From the NCBI GenBank assembly GCA_027559495.1, contig JAMXSV010000016.1, positions 1,116,001-1,180,000 of the forward strand: a stretch of DNA of 64,000 bases, given 5' to 3'. Origin of the DNA: Aurifilum marmelostoma. Its lineage: Eukaryota > Ascomycota > Sordariomycetes > Diaporthales > Cryphonectriaceae. The position numbers were made by a program, and so were the translations under genes. The notes under the pieces were generated by a model. That model ran no database searches, was not told the origin of the DNA, and was given only the letters and a program-made list of their open reading frames with translations. Shown in pieces: positions 34,376-48,100 of this stretch. Within the stretch, counting starts at the first letter, position 1. Each line of letters starts with the position of its first letter.

Positions 34376-36450
34376 TTACATCGAAGTCGCCCTGCGCCGC
34401 TTACTTCGATGTCCGCTCGCCGCTCCTGTGCCCAGAACCGGCGACGTTGACATGGCCTCGGCTCCACATCCGCTTCGTAAGAGCCACTCATGGGCGACAG
34501 CATCCTCCTTCTCTGGCACGTGCCGATTCTGCTTGCGCTCAGTCACGCTTCCCTGGTAGGCAGCATACTCGTGTTCCCGCACACTGAGATTCATGAGTAG
34601 CAAGGCCGCATTCTTGTCTGCGCCGCTTGCGGCTGGCTCCTGAACCTCGTCCTGACGGCGACACACGGACCCAAGGGACATAGACATGTTAGTTGTCGCA
34701 GTCGTTGTTGGGCTACTCTTGACGCTGGTACGCTTGTACTCGTCGTACTCGGCGTCGAAGTCAGCCCCACGACGCTTGATGGTATGAACGCTCGTGGACA
34801 TATTGTGCTGTGAGTCCTCGCTCTTGGGGAGTGGGAGCAGCCGACGGGAGAAGCCGGGGCCCTGTTGCTGGTGCTGCTGCTGGTGCTCGAGGCGCCGACT
34901 ATGGCCGAAACTGGGGACTGCGCTCAGAATGGGATTGGGGCCACCATCTACAGCGCAAGGATAGTGATGAGGCTGGCTCGGACCGCTCTCACGGCAGGCG
35001 CTAGGATGGTAGGCACCCGTGGAGGGAGATCCAGAGTGGTGGTGGGACGTGTTGGGAGTGTGAGAGTCGTTGTAGCTGACAGGCCAGCCATTGTTGCCGT
35101 TGCCGCTGGATCCGGGTGGAGAGAGTGGTAAGTAGGGCATGCCTCCGCGGCCCAAGGTATGGTGCAGAGCTGGCGTCACCGGGCCGGAGTGCAGTTCAGT
35201 CTTGGCATCCGTGCCGTAGGAGCTGTCAGGACCGGCGCGCCTCGTCCTCATCCACACGCTGGAGCCAAGATACTCGCGCTCGCGGTCGTCCTCGTGCGGC
35301 GAGGGATAACCTGGAACGGCGCAACGGCCAAGGTAAGGGCTAGGGATGCTTGTCGGGCTGGGCAGCGCCGGGCCGTGGCTGTACTGGTTGTGCATCTGTG
35401 AATGGTGCAGGTGCTGCGACAGATGGTTGTTGCGGGCGACGCTGGCCGCGTTGACGTACGCCCGGCGAAAGATATCGGCCTCACGAGCTGAGTGCTCGAT
35501 AATGGACGGATCAATGACCATGCGACCGTATTCGGGAACTTCAGGCGAGACGCACTGGGAGGGGAAATCAGGACCGAAGATGGGAATCAGAGCACCGGCG
35601 ATTGGGGCACAGAAGGTCGCACAGACGGCTCTGGCGCAGTCGAAGGGCATCCAATATCCTGGTGAGCAGAAGTCAGAGAATTTGTCTTGTCTGCGGCAGC
35701 GAGCGGGTGGTGATGGCAGGGCCATGGCATACCTTGAGCCATGATGGAGCCTCCAGTGATGCTGTGCGTGATGTTGCGGAGACCGGGGTTCATGTTCAGC
35801 ATTTTGGCCGGCTGCGTCTAATTTTGAGTTCAGTACACCACGCCCGAGAAGATCGATACTGACGGACAAAACGTACCTTGGAATATCTACAGCATTTGAA
35901 GAAGGGGGTCATGCGGACTAGACCGACATTGTAATCCCACATGACGGTATAATCGTTGTCATCACCTGGAACCTTGAAGATGTATTGAAGTGCTGCATAA
36001 TATGGTTTAGCCCCGAGTCCAACAAGGCAGACGTGGTGGTCAGCAGAAGCATCAGCAACAGCACATACCTTCGAAGCCATCGCGACCTGTCTTGTCGTAG
36101 AAGTCCTTCTTGCCGCTATTGTAGGGTATGTGTCGACAGTATTCCCGGATCTCTCCAAACGGATAGATCTGGTACCGCTTGATCTCTCGGAGCGATGTCT
36201 CATCCACATCCTCGAAGGGCGGGAAGTTGACCTGCCCCTTGGTCTTGGATTTGACGAAGCTGCCGGCCTCCTTGATCATCTTGCGATGTTTTGCAGACAT
36301 GAGATGTCGCTCGTACATCAGGTTGGGATACTGGGGCGGGAACGAGACGAAGGGCGGCGACAAGGCTGCTGCAGCACTTGGTCGATATCGAGGTGAGTGC
36401 GCCGGAGATCCGGGGCCCGCCGGGTTAAGAAGTGATGCGACTGACAACAT
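34376..36450 (-). CDS. KilA-N/APSES-type transcription factor, Xbp1-like
   Basis: Four exons on the minus strand: 36450-36069, 35992-35877, 35811-35733, 35658-34376, giving 619 aa. The DNA-binding domain spans exons 1-4, about residues 75-215. Its landmarks are IKRYQIYPFGEIREYCRHIP, VMWDYNVGLVRMTPFFKC, LNMNPGLRNITHSITGGSI and the closing WMPFDCARAVCATFC...GALIPIFGPDFPS. This order matches the fungal KilA-N group that includes yeast Xbp1, a stress- and quiescence-linked repressor. The C-terminal 400 residues are disordered, His/Ser/Pro-rich with a Gln/His run, and end in a basic cluster (RSKRRRATSM). The start at MLSVASLLNP is chosen for its match to relatives; the frame stays open 101 codons upstream. 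Exons of 79 and 116 nt keep phase. Nuclear location is expected. Confidence 0.85.
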
Positions 36451-39400
36451 AGCGGTGAGGCGGGGTGGGGATGTCTCGAAGGCAAAGAGACGATTTGCAG
36501 GTGGGGGATAGGCTGGACGTTGGGAACTGATCCTGGGAAAGTGGTCCAGACTCTCCGGGCTCTGGTAAGGACGGGTAGTGATTGATGAGGGCTCAGACAA
36601 CGCTTGCAGTGAATAGGAAGAGGAGGCAAGGCAGTGCCCAGGTCTGGCAGCACCACGGGGGTGGGGGAGGGAGACCAGGTCCCTTTTTGAAATGGGCAAA
36701 CAGCGAGAGTGACCACAGGATCCCTTTTGGCCCACACCCAGACCAGAAACCAACGACTTATCAGGGACAAGATCGTATCGCGGTAAGTGTGGACAAGGAA
36801 CCGCGACTACGTTCCTTTCTTCTTACTTGAGACCGACTATGCAATCATCTGTTAATCCGACTGTCGCTGCTGCTCGCAGGAGCGGCCAAGTCGGCGGTGA
36901 TCTCGGGGCTGGTTCTTTGTCATAGATGTCTTGGAATCGAGCCTCTGAGCGAAGAGATGTGGGCTCACAAGGCCCACCGCTCTTTCTTGAGAGTCGATTT
37001 GGAAGCCACAAAGTGAGTACTGATCGGAGTGGGCGAAGCAGGAGGGGCACCGGCTGCATCAATGAACCACGAGAGACGAATGAAACTCGTGGCGGCGGAC
37101 GTGAGCTGAGTAACTGGCGAGGGATCGTAGTCGAGTGTCGCTGTTCACGTCGCCTGCCCTGAAGTATCGCTTTGGCATCAGCAGATGCAAGGCGGCCGGG
37201 TAGGTCAAACGGGTCCGTGAATGGTCAAAGCAAAACTGATCTCTTCCCGATTTGTTAATGCGTCTCTCTCGACGGCGACAGTTACTCCCATTCGCGGCTG
37301 TTGGCAGCGGAGCGACGAGTGCACACCCAGTGCCAGACCAGAGCCGTGGGAGTAGAAAGCTGGGGGGTGTATGGCCGTGTGAGTAAGTGCCTATGCGTGT
37401 GTGTGTATGTGTGTGTGTATGTGTGTGTGTATGTGTGCGTGTGTGTGCGCGTGCGTGTGTCTGGTGAGGGTGGAGAGGTGTGTGTTTGGTGAGCGTACAT
37501 TAAAGCAGCTAACCAGGTCGTGGGCCTCTCTCCCTCTCGCCGTGTGTGTGTGCGTGTGTGTGTGTGTGTGTAAACGTCGTTTGTAAACGGGAGAAGTGCG
37601 GTGCTAGCAGCAACACGCATCAGCATCGAGGCAGCAAAGTTTCAACAGATTTCACCAGGCTGGGACCAGGCTGGGCACTGGCCCCAAAAGGGCGAACACA
37701 GGCGACTGCATGACGCAGCATGTGTGTGTGCCTGAGGGAAAACAAATCAGCTTGATCGCGGTTTGACCAGCCAAACATGTCATTGGCCTGTTTGGAAAAG
37801 TACAGGGGGTGGGCCTTTGACATAGAGCAACCTGACGGGAAGCTGCAGGACGTGCCGGTTACTCACCAGACTAGCCGGCCTCCTCAGAAGGGTGCAACAA
37901 AGAATATTTGATCAGAGGGCCCAGATATCCTGGGAAGTTGCTCTTGCTTGACTCGACACACGTGGCCGCTCTGCCCGCGACGAGATGGATATGAGAAGAC
38001 ACACCGGCCAAACACCTGCCAGACCCGGCTCGAAACCCGTTTGCACCTGTGCAGGGGGGGAAGGCTGCTCCCTTTTTCTTCTGCGCATGTTTCTCTGCAG
38101 ACGGTGAGAGACATCCCATGACCTGGCTCCATCGACCGTTCATATTCTCTCGGCCTGGCCGTCAAGACTGGACGAGGCGAGCAGCTAAGCTCCCAATCTC
38201 TTGCCTCCGATCTTCTGTCGATTGCAGGCTCTGTACATACCCGCCGCACTCACCGGTTCAGGCATCCCAATGTGGGCCGAGGCTTCTTTTCGTCACCTCC
38301 AGCTGCTTGTGAAAACACATCCTCCCGACTTGCCAAAAACTTAGCAAAGAATCAGGATACGCGCCGTTGCTGGTGGGAGACAACACCCGGAGGGTATAGG
38401 TCGTAGCTGCCACGCCGGCGTACCAGGTCTTGTTCCCCCCCCCCCCCACGAGCTTGACTTGTACAAGCGCATTCAACTTGCCCGAAGGGAGGTGACACAG
38501 AGCCTGTGCCCTGGTGGAACCTTCAGGTCAGCGCGCCTCGCACTCTTTGTTCTTGACCACGGCTGGGCTGCGCAGAGACCCTCTCTCTGTCTCTCCCTTA
38601 TCCGTACGCTGTCGACGTCCCTCAAGCGCTTCAAGGTCCCATCCACCTGTGTCAAGGCTATGGCCCATTGATTCGAACGAGATTTTCAGTGTTGCGGTGA
38701 TTCGATCTCGTATCGTAAGGCCCACGAATCTTGCTCACCGAAAATCACCAGCACGGGAGCCTCAAAGTTGCCTCGAGAAACCAGTGGGGCACCGTCTGGA
38801 GCGCACAGCGTCTGTGAGCCGGCATTGCTAGCCAGTAGCAGGCCGAGCTGGTGAAGGCCCTGCCAACCGTCTCCCCCAGGTCAGGGACGATGGGGGGCGC
38901 GAGTGCGGCCCAGAAGGCAGAGCCCTGGTGCACAGCGGCCGAATAGAGAATCCCAAGATTGGACGACAGCGCCTCGAGTCGACATGTACCCTGGGACAAC
39001 CCATAGAACTACAGCCTCCCAACCGTCACAGCCGCCTTCAGTGCTGCAGGTTTCCGCGCCTGATCAGAGGCAGCTTTCCCAAAATGTGAAGGATGACACG
39101 GGCAGTGCTTGCTGCCGAGCGGGAGCTGTGGAATGAGAGGCTCGCGCTTTGGGTGGCTTCTGAAGCACAGACCGTGTCGTAGATGTAACTTGGTCTTTCT
39201 GGAGTGAGAAATGACGAGCTGTATGAGCCACGTCCGCGCTCTTAATCAGACTTAGCGGCGGCGAAGTGGACAGGATATTGGGGACCTGTTGACGCACGTG
39301 TGTCCGCCGTCTGTCATTGCGAGCGCAGTAAGGCGAACTGGCGTCCGAGGAGCCCATCCGACCCAGATGCCTCGAATCACCACGAGATGATTTTTGGATC

Positions 39401-41748
39401 AAGGTAGCTTGGGCCAGAGGAGTGCAGAGAAATGATCCACTGTTGTGCCGCGCTGTCCCGGCCTCGACAGGTCATAACTGGTGAGCGAGCGGGGTGGGGA
39501 TGTCTCTGACGCCCGAAGCTGAGGTGTTGTCCCAGCAGGTTCTAGCACACCCCGCTGACCCCACGCAATCCCACGGCCTGAACATACGATCTGGCGATGG
39601 ATTCGAGCTCGCGGCAGACATAAGCTTAATCACTTCGTCCTCTTTGCGCGTAACAGCCTCTTGGGGTGTAGCGCTGAGGACACCAACAAAACAGAGTCCC
39701 GTCAGACACACCCGCCTGGTTTCATATGATTTGTACTTCCCATAGAAGTGCCACAACAGGCTCTTGACAGGCAGGGACATGGTAGAGACGATTCCGTTGC
39801 TCTCTGGAGGAGTGTGAGCTTGTGTGCTGTGGCACCCGGCATGCGCTTAGACGGCTGTGCGCCCTCGATCAGGGATAACCCTCTGCTTTCGTGCTCGGGC
39901 AGGGCGTCGCACGGCAGTTATGATTTGCAGCAGCAGGAGCACAATTGTCCAAGCACCTGTGGAACAGCGTCCCCATTCGTACTGTGCTGTACATCTGTAA
40001 GCGCGGCGAACAATGAGAGGGGGATGGGGGGGGGGGGATCTCCTAAGTGGAGGCGTTATTGGCTGGAACAAGCAAGCAATAAGCGGTACTGCATCAAGGA
40101 AACTCGACTGGTCAGATTGAGAGTCGTAGGACAAGATTGACGAAGCAGCTGCGTCTACATCAAATGGAAGATCCCGTCTTGTTGAAGTCATCCTTGACGG
40201 GGAAAGGAAGGAAGTAGTACATTAGTAAGACTGGCTTGACCGGCCAGACATGCACGTATCAGAGGAGTAGCTGGATGGACACTCTTGGACCGGAGAAAGG
40301 ACGCTGTGGTGGTCTGCAGTGAGTAAGGATTCAAGGCCAGAGGTTGAGCATGTGGAAGTCATCATGAACGCCATGGGTGGATGTGTTAGAGAGCAAGAGC
40401 GAGGGGTGCTTCCATAAAGAAACGGAAGGAGCTGCCCAAATGAGAGAAGGAAGCTGTCGTCCTCTTACGAACATGGCAAGTGCCATCCTATTAATGTCTC
40501 ATCCCTGGCTTGGCACCAAACACGTCGAAATAAATCCTAGCAAGAGATCGCTGTACTATGCTGTTATGGTACTGAGCAAGTGCAATACTAGTTACTATAG
40601 TGGTAGTACTGGTACCATTTGCCATAATACTAAGGAAATCGTTCGTCGTGGTGGTGGTGGTTGCTATGCTGTAGGTGGGGGTGGGGTGCTGGGGGAAGGG
40701 CCCTATAGTGATCCACGGGGCCAGCCCTCCAATTTTTTAGGCTCAGGTCAAGGTCCCTGGCCCTGAATGGAATGGCCCACAAGCTAAGCACTAATTCTAG
40801 CCTACCCGCACAACACACGGGAAGCACACGGGGAAGACCTTCCCCTCATCCAGCCGGCGCTTGAGCCCAACGCCAGACAAAAACACCCAACGGCTTCCTT
40901 CAACAGTGCTTTGGATTACATGGTACGACAACCCTCATCCGTACTTGGGGACGTCGCGCAGCTGGGAATCTCTCCGCGCCACCTGCACCACTGCAACGTC
41001 GTTCTTGTCCTTGTCCCTTGAGCGAGGTGAGAGACAAAGAGGAGGGGGGAGCAAGAAAGAGAAGCGGGGCGGAGGGATGGGGGGGTGGGAGCAACTGAGA
41101 CAGGCGTTGCGAGACATGCTTGGACAGCCGTGGCGGAACGCACACAACCTTCAGCTGTGTCACTGGAGAATTTTCCATGACCACCTACCACAGGATCATG
41201 TGCATGACGCCCAGCACAACATACTTGCATCCTTACCAGGCAGACCGGCACCAGGACCACCGGGAACGCAACGTGCAAGGCCAGTCGGACACGGCAGCGT
41301 GCCACGCCATCCCCCCCCCCCCCAACTACATGCTACGATGGTGTGCTCAAGGCCATCTATCTACCCGTCGTTTCTGAACTCGTGCACCACAAATGAAACG
41401 AAAAGAGAGATGGGGTGGGGGGTGGGTGAGTGGCAGTTGTGGCCATTTGACAAGGGATAGATCGATCAGCTACCGATCGCACTAACTATGCCCCCAAATA
41501 CGATACCGATGTCGTTTGAGGATACTTGGTCTGACATTGTTCAATTCTGCGAGAAACAAGAAATTGGCATACAGCGGAACAGCCTGGTAGCACCATGTTT
41601 GCAGAGGAGGCTGCTTGAGGCGAGACACGGAAGCCGCTCAGATTCCGCTATCGAGGAGAAAGGAGCAAGATGAAGGGAAGAAACAAAAACAGAAACAGAA
41701 CAGTATTTCCTAGGAGTCGTGTGACGTTGTACCAGGCCCGCAAAAAAA
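36451..41748. other. Gene-free stretch of about 5.3 kb
   Basis: Longest stretch without a supportable gene. The left part is the promoter and leader of the Xbp1-like gene, and such regulators often have long leaders. There are GT microsatellites at 37397-37462 and 37537-37571, and C runs near 38437-38449 and 41312-41323. Open frames up to about 200 codons exist, but none carries a motif I know. Confidence 0.5.
37397..37571. repeat. Two (GT)n/(GTAT)n microsatellite blocks
   Basis: Blocks 37397-37462 and 37537-37571, both intergenic, about 1 kb upstream of the Xbp1-like gene. Confidence 0.9.
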
Positions 41749-43216
41749 CTATCTGGTAACGAGACCATCCTTCTGGGGTCTGATGGCAGCCTGAGGAGCA
41801 ACATAATCAAAGTGACCAAGCGATGCAAGAATGGCAACGTCTTGCGGTCCCCGTGGCACCTGACCTGTACTGCTGATGAGGTTGTGCGGGAAACCGATAT
41901 CAAATTCGTATGCCTTTTCGATCTCGTCTACATCCTCCCGGTTCAGCTCGAGGCCTAGGGCGTCGGCGTTGGCCTTCAGGTGCTCAACCTTACGACCGCC
42001 GATGATGGGAAACAGATAGGGTGTCTGACAAGAGGCAAAGAAAATTTCAGCTTTCTAGAACGACTCTCATTCTTGTTGCATGGATGGCTTCCTGGGCGGT
42101 GGCTTACCTTCTGCATAGCGTACGCCAGCGCGACGCTGGTTATGGGCACTCCGCGGCGCTGAGCAACCCGGTGCAGCACGGCAGATATCTGCTCCTCCCG
42201 GCCGACGAGAAGATGTGGAGGCGCGTTGCGGCTACCCTCCTCTTTGGTCGTGCCTGGCGCTCGGAAGGCGCCGCCGCCGAGAACGCCAAAGGCCTGGATT
42301 GCCATGCCTTCCTCCTTGCACATGGGGATAATCTCACGCTCAATGTCGCGCTGCTGCGCCGAGAATCGTCCCTGGTAGACAGAAAATGGACGCAGGCCGT
42401 GTTGGCGGGCGTAGGCATTGCATTTCACCACGAACCATGCGGGGCTGTCGCTGATGCCGAGGTAGAGAACTTTGCCCTGGGCTACCAGGTGGTTGAGAGA
42501 CTGCATCAGTTCGGGGACGGAGGTTGCGAAGTCGTAGGCATGGACGTAATACTGCGTCGCGATCCAGTCAGCCTCAAAACTCAGAGCCAAGTAGGAAAAT
42601 TCGGGGAGGGGGGGAAGGGACGGGGAGAAGAGGAGATGGGGGGGTTTTTTTCCTTTTTGGTTTTTATTCGCAGTGTGAGACTGTGCTTACAATATCGACA
42701 TAGTCCGTCTGAAGGTTCTCCAGACTCTTGTTGATGGAGATATGCATGGCCTTGGTCCCAGTCCCAGCAAAATTGCTGGCCTGCACGGGCTCCCCTATGA
42801 GCGGGCTCATGGTATATTTAGTCGCAATGACCATCTCAGCACGACGTCCTGTCTTGGCCATCCACTCTCCGATCCACTGCTCAGACTGGCCGCCCTGATA
42901 GGCATTGGCCGTATCGACAAAATTGCCGCCCAGATCGTAGAAGGCGTCGAGGAGATTGAATGTTGCCTCCTTCGTACATTCCCCCATGATGCCCTGCCAT
43001 GCCGTACCGAAGCCTGCGGAATTGTCATCTGTTAGTAAGATGATACTATATTGAAACCCCCCCCCCTTTTCGTTCGGCCTCCTTGCTGGATGTTATTCGA
43101 CACCACTTACCCATCCCTCCTAAAGCAAAGGGGCTGACACGAATGCTCGCAGAGGGCGCAAGAAGACGGTGCCGGCCAAGCAGGCTCTTGGGAGCAGGTG
43201 GTCCTTGGAAAGCCAT
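41749..43216 (-). CDS. Aldo-keto reductase (norsolorinate reductase/AAD-like clade)
   Basis: Four exons on the minus strand: 43216-43111, 43013-42691, 42551-42108, 42024-41749, giving 382 aa. All junctions are GT/AG and in phase. The AKR fold is a TIM barrel that uses NADPH to reduce carbonyls. The tetrad is visible: Asp69 and Tyr74 in VDTANAYQGG, Lys101 in ATKYT and His147 in YYVHAYDF. Further landmarks are GKVLYLGISDSPAW and FPIIGGRKVEHLKANADAL. The start MAFQGPPAPKSLLGRHRLLAP followed by SIRVSPFALGGMGFG matches the fungal AKR9-type group of aryl-alcohol dehydrogenases and norsolorinic acid reductase. The natural substrate is unknown, and no polyketide or terpene genes adjoin it. An earlier Met within intron 2 would truncate the barrel and is rejected. 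Confidence 0.93.
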
Positions 43217-45161
43217 GTTGAATAATTGGGCCGATTAATTCCTGAAAACTGAAGTATATAGACCAGTCGCTTCTGTTTGGATCAAGAGATTCCGAAACAT
43301 TGACCAATGCGCACTGTCAGGTTTAAAGTGTAGGATAGGTACGAGAGCCGATGATGCAGATAAATTGGAGGCCATGATTGAATGCGAGTGTGTGTTTCCA
43401 CAGCCATGTTTTATATGTTGTCTTGGACACTGCGAAGGGTGAGGATATTCCAGACATGTCTGAAGTTGCACTCTTCTTAAATCCGCCAACAGCCGCAGCC
43501 GGTTGGTCTCGCACATTTTCCGGCTTCCGGGCACGGCGGGCTCTGACCGACCCACACTCCGCAATTAATTGTCAGCAGGCTGCCAGGTCTCTTTACTGTT
43601 GCAGATGTATTGTATCCCAGTCCAGCTGTCTGAAACTGCTACGAAATGCCGTGTAGGGCTATTGTCGTTCGAGAGTCGTACTTCGGACTCACTCGGGCAG
43701 TGTTTGCAGAGTCCGATTCGAGGTGTGATTTGTCAGACCAAGACGGTCTTCAGACGTCGAACTTACAAACCCACTTTACGTGTGCATTTTGTCCGCCAAA
43801 ATCCGCGTCTTCGCTTTAGCGATCGTGCATGGAGTGTGTGTCTCGACACAGACTCGGTGTTTAGACGCAGGATGAAATTGTTCTCGGGCGCGATGGCTAA
43901 TCAGTCTCGATCCAAAATGGCTCTGCTCGTCCAGACTGCGCCTTATGGGCGTCCAACGACCCCTCGCATCCTGGTTCTACGCTTCCCCTTGGACACCTAC
44001 CATCCTCAAGCCTTCTACAGAAAGCTCTCATATCCTATGAGACCAGACTGACACCACGATGTGTCTTGAGGGAACAAACTTCTGACGAAGCAGGTGATTG
44101 TGCTGGACATGGAGGCGACGGACATTGGAGGGATTAGGAAGACATAGAGACCAGAGGCAATGATTTGGCTTGACAATCCAGCAATATGTACAGCAAAGCT
44201 CACATCAAAATCATCTTGACTGGCGGCGTCACTATTGATGAGGCTCCAATCTTGCTACAGGCTGGCCAGACACAACAGAAAGTCTCCTCTACCTTTGGGA
44301 TGATATTCCCTAGGATCTCGAAATGTTCCTATGGCTCATTTCAATAGACAAGCGTTGTGTCCGACCAACTGTGGAAAAGGAGTTGAAAGAGGCCCACATC
44401 AAGATTGCAGGAGAAGCGAAAGGTAAAAGAGAGAAGAAAAGGAGGGAAGGAGGTGAGGTGAGGAGGAAGTCATAGCTAACACACAGGCTGCCTCCTTCCC
44501 TGCCGTCAGTTCAGCTTAGTCATCTACCCTACACCAGCCACAGTCGCTTGCAGCCATCCCAGCCCCACCAGAGAAAATCACAGATCACAGTACACACTGT
44601 GACAACTAACACCTTACCCCAGCATGCCAGCGCGCCTGCATGCTGACCCTGGAGAGGCCCACCCCTTGTCTGTCGCGGTGCACTATCTGCTGCCATCCCA
44701 TTCGAGAGAACAACAGGCGCAGACGCGTGTTAGCTCAGCAGAGCACCAACAAACACTACCCACTCCACCCCAGCAACGGCTGTCTGAGCAAGGGCAGCCA
44801 CCCAACTCCAAACAAGACTGATTGCGCGCAACACAACATCTTAGGCTCTCTCGCCCAACCACAACATCTCTTGCGCGCCAGCCAGCTAGCCATCCCTGGG
44901 CCTCAATCACACCCTCATCTTCAACACCTGCAGAGACAGCCCAGCCTGCTTTTCTTTTTTTCTCATCTCCCATCTGGCTGCAGGACGAGCCACGTTCCCT
45001 CCATTGGACCTTGTCCCCACCTGCAAATCTCACCTGTTTATGCATCCCACCCTCGCGCGTATCCATCCAATCCTTCGCGACACTTCTTTCCTCCCACCTT
45101 CTCTTCGCAACGGCCAGCGACTCGGCATTTGGGCTGCGAGGCCCTTACACACACCGTCAAG
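43217..45161. other. Divergent intergenic region, aldo-keto reductase / TOP2
   Basis: 1.94 kb with both promoters. The last about 520 nt before the TOP2 start are pyrimidine-rich leader and stay open in the TOP2 frame. A 160-codon open frame at 43569-44051 has no recognisable motif. Confidence 0.5.
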
Positions 45162-48100
45162 ATGGATTCCGACGCCGAGTCGGCCTTCGATGACTTCCAA
45201 GACGAGTCAGATGCCTACTCCCCAGAGCCGGTAAGTCCTTTTTCCTCAACAGTCGCGTGTCGCGCGCTGCGCGCCGCGTGCTCTCATGTCATAGCTCAAC
45301 ACCAACACTTTTCATCTTGTCGGCATCAAAGGTATTTAGCTGCTTACGAGTCGCAGAAGCCAAAGGCGAAGGCCGCAGTGAAGAAGACCGCTGCTGCCAA
45401 ACCTGCCGCCAAGGCCGCGCCTAAGAAGTTGACCCAGACCACCCTCAAGACCAAGGTGGCGCCCAAGAAGCGCGCAAAGCCAGACAGCGACGACGATGAC
45501 GGCGACGACGGCTCTTTTGACGGCAATATGTCCAACACACCCCCTAATGCCAAGAAGCAGAAGAAGGAGCCCGTCAAGAAGGGCGGTGGCAAGCCCCTGG
45601 GCGAGATCGAGAATGATAGTTTCATGCAGGTCGATGGGCCCTCGGAGGCTGCACCCGCCAAGAAGAAGACCGCCACCGAGCAGTACAAGAAGCTCAGTCC
45701 TGTCGAGCACATTCTCGTGCGCCCAGACACCTACATCGGTTCTATCGAGCGCACCGAGAGCCAGATGTGGGTCTACAACAAGGAGAAGTCATTGATGGAG
45801 TTCAAGACCGTCAGGCTTGTGCCTGGTTTCTACAAGATCTTCGACGAGATCCTCGTCAACGCCGCGGACAACAAGCAGCGCGACAAGAGCATGAGCTACA
45901 TCAAGATCACCATAAATCGAGAGGAGGGAGAGATCACCGTCGAGAACGACGGCAAGGGTATCCCTATCGAGATGCACGAGAAGGAGGGTGTCTACATTCC
46001 CGAGCTGGTCTTTGGCCATCTGCTTGCCGGCTCCAACTTCGACGACAACGAGAAGAAGACCGTCGGTGGTCGCAACGGTTACGGTGCAAAGCTCTGTAAC
46101 GTCTTCAGCACCGAGTTCACCCTCGAGTGTCAGGACTCGGCCAACGGCAAGAGATACAAGACCACCTGGCGGGACAACATGGGCAAGATGGACAAGCCCA
46201 AGATCACCTCCAACAAATCCAAGGACTTCGTCAGGGTGACTTTCAAGCCAGATTTCGCAAAATTTGACATGCGGGACGGCATTGACGACGACACCGAGTC
46301 CGTCCTGTACAGGCGAGTCTACGACTTGGCTGGGACGGTCGAGGGCGTCAAGGTCCACCTCAACGGGGAGCACCTCAAGGTTGGCTTCAAGAAGTACTGC
46401 GAGATGTACGCCAAGGCCATCGCAAAGGAGCGCCAGGATGTGGACGCGGACGGCAACGGGCCCGCACCTGCTACCGTGATCTTCGAGGACAACAAGGCGC
46501 ATGAGCGCTGGCAGATCGGCTTCACAGTGTCGGATGGCTCGTTCCAACAAGTTTCCTTTGTCAACTCAATAGCCACGACTTCTGGAGGAACACATGTCAA
46601 CTACATTGCCGATCAGATCTGCACTGCCCTGCTCAAGGACCTCACCAAGAAGATGAAGGGCCACTCGCTCAAGGCGAATCACGTCCGCAACCACATCTTC
46701 ATATTTGTTAACTGTCTCATCAACAACCCTGCCTTCACCTCGCAGACCAAGGAGCAGATGACCACCAAGGCTAGCGCTTTTGGTAGCAAGTGCTCGCTCA
46801 CTGATGGGTTCATCAAGAAGATCCGAGCCACCGACGCTATCGATAACATCCTGCACTTCGCCGAGAAGAAGGCGGACAAGATGATGGCCAAGACGGACGG
46901 CAACAAGCGATCTCGTATCAGCAACGAGAAGCTCGTCGACGCCAACTTGGCGGGGACCAAGCATGGCCACGAATGCACCCTGATCCTGACCGAAGGTGAC
47001 TCAGCCCGTGGTCTCGCCGTCGCAGGTCGTGCCATTCTTGACCCGGATCGCATTGGTGTCTTCCCTCTCCGGGGCAAAATGCTGAACGTTCGTGATGCGT
47101 CCATCGACCAGATCCTAAAGAACCAGGAGATTAGCAACATCAAGCAGTTCATGGGTCTCAAGCACAAGGAGACGTATACCGACGCCAAGCGCCTGCGGTA
47201 CGGTCATCTGATGATCATGGCCGATCAGGATCACGACGGCAGTCACATCAAGGGTCTCTTGATCAACTTCCTTCAGGTCCAGTTCCCTTCACTTCTGCAG
47301 ATTCCAGACTTCTTCCGAGAGTTCACGACCCCCGTGGTCAAGGTCTGGCAGGGTTCAAACCCAAAGAAGCCTCTGAAGATGAGGTCTTTCTTTACAATGC
47401 CCGAGTACGAGGAGTGGAAGGAGAAGCACCACCATGAGATCAAGAAGTGGCACTACAAGTACTTCAAGGGTCTGGGAACCAGCACCAATGAAGATGCTCA
47501 AGTTTACTTCACCGACCTGGACAATCACCTGAAGGAGTTCCACACTATGAAGCAGGAGGAGACGGAGCTCTTTGAACTGGCTTTCTCCAAGAAGAAGGCG
47601 GACGCGAGAAAGGAATGGCTCGGGAAGTTCGTGCCCGGAACGTTCCTTGACCACTCGACAAAGTCCATCACGTATACGGACTTCGTCAACAAGGAGCTGA
47701 TCCTCTTCTCTATGGCCGACAATCTTCGATCTATTCCGTCCGTGGTGGATGGCCTGAAGCCTGGTCAGCGAAAGGTTGTGTTTGCCTGCTTCAAGCGGAA
47801 CCTGACCAAGGACAAGAAGGTGGTTGAATTGGCTGGTTATGTCTCTGAACAGACTGCTTACCACCACGGCGAAGTTTCCCTTCAGCAGACCATCATTGGT
47901 CTGGCGCAGAACTTTGTCGGTTCGAATAACGTCAACATTCTGGAGCCCAGTGGTAACTTCGGTTCCCGTCTCGCAGGTGGTAGCGATGCTGCCAGCGCAC
48001 GTTACATCTTTACTCGCCTGTCTCCCTTCGCCCGACGCGTGTTCTCTGCTCTTGACGAGCCAGTCCTCGAAGCGCAATTCGAGGACGGTAAGCAGATCGA

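Noticed and set aside
39472..39780. 102-codon minus-strand frame with hydrophobic start
   Set aside because: It could be a small orphan gene, but there is no motif, promoter or conserved neighbour to support it.
43569..44051. 160-codon frame with two VFRRR-type segments
   Set aside because: The two similar segments are short and imperfect, there is no leader or splice logic, and no family is recognised.
45789..46550. 253-codon minus-strand frame inside TOP2
   Set aside because: It lies antisense to the conserved ATPase domain and shows no motif; it is caused by TOP2 codon usage.
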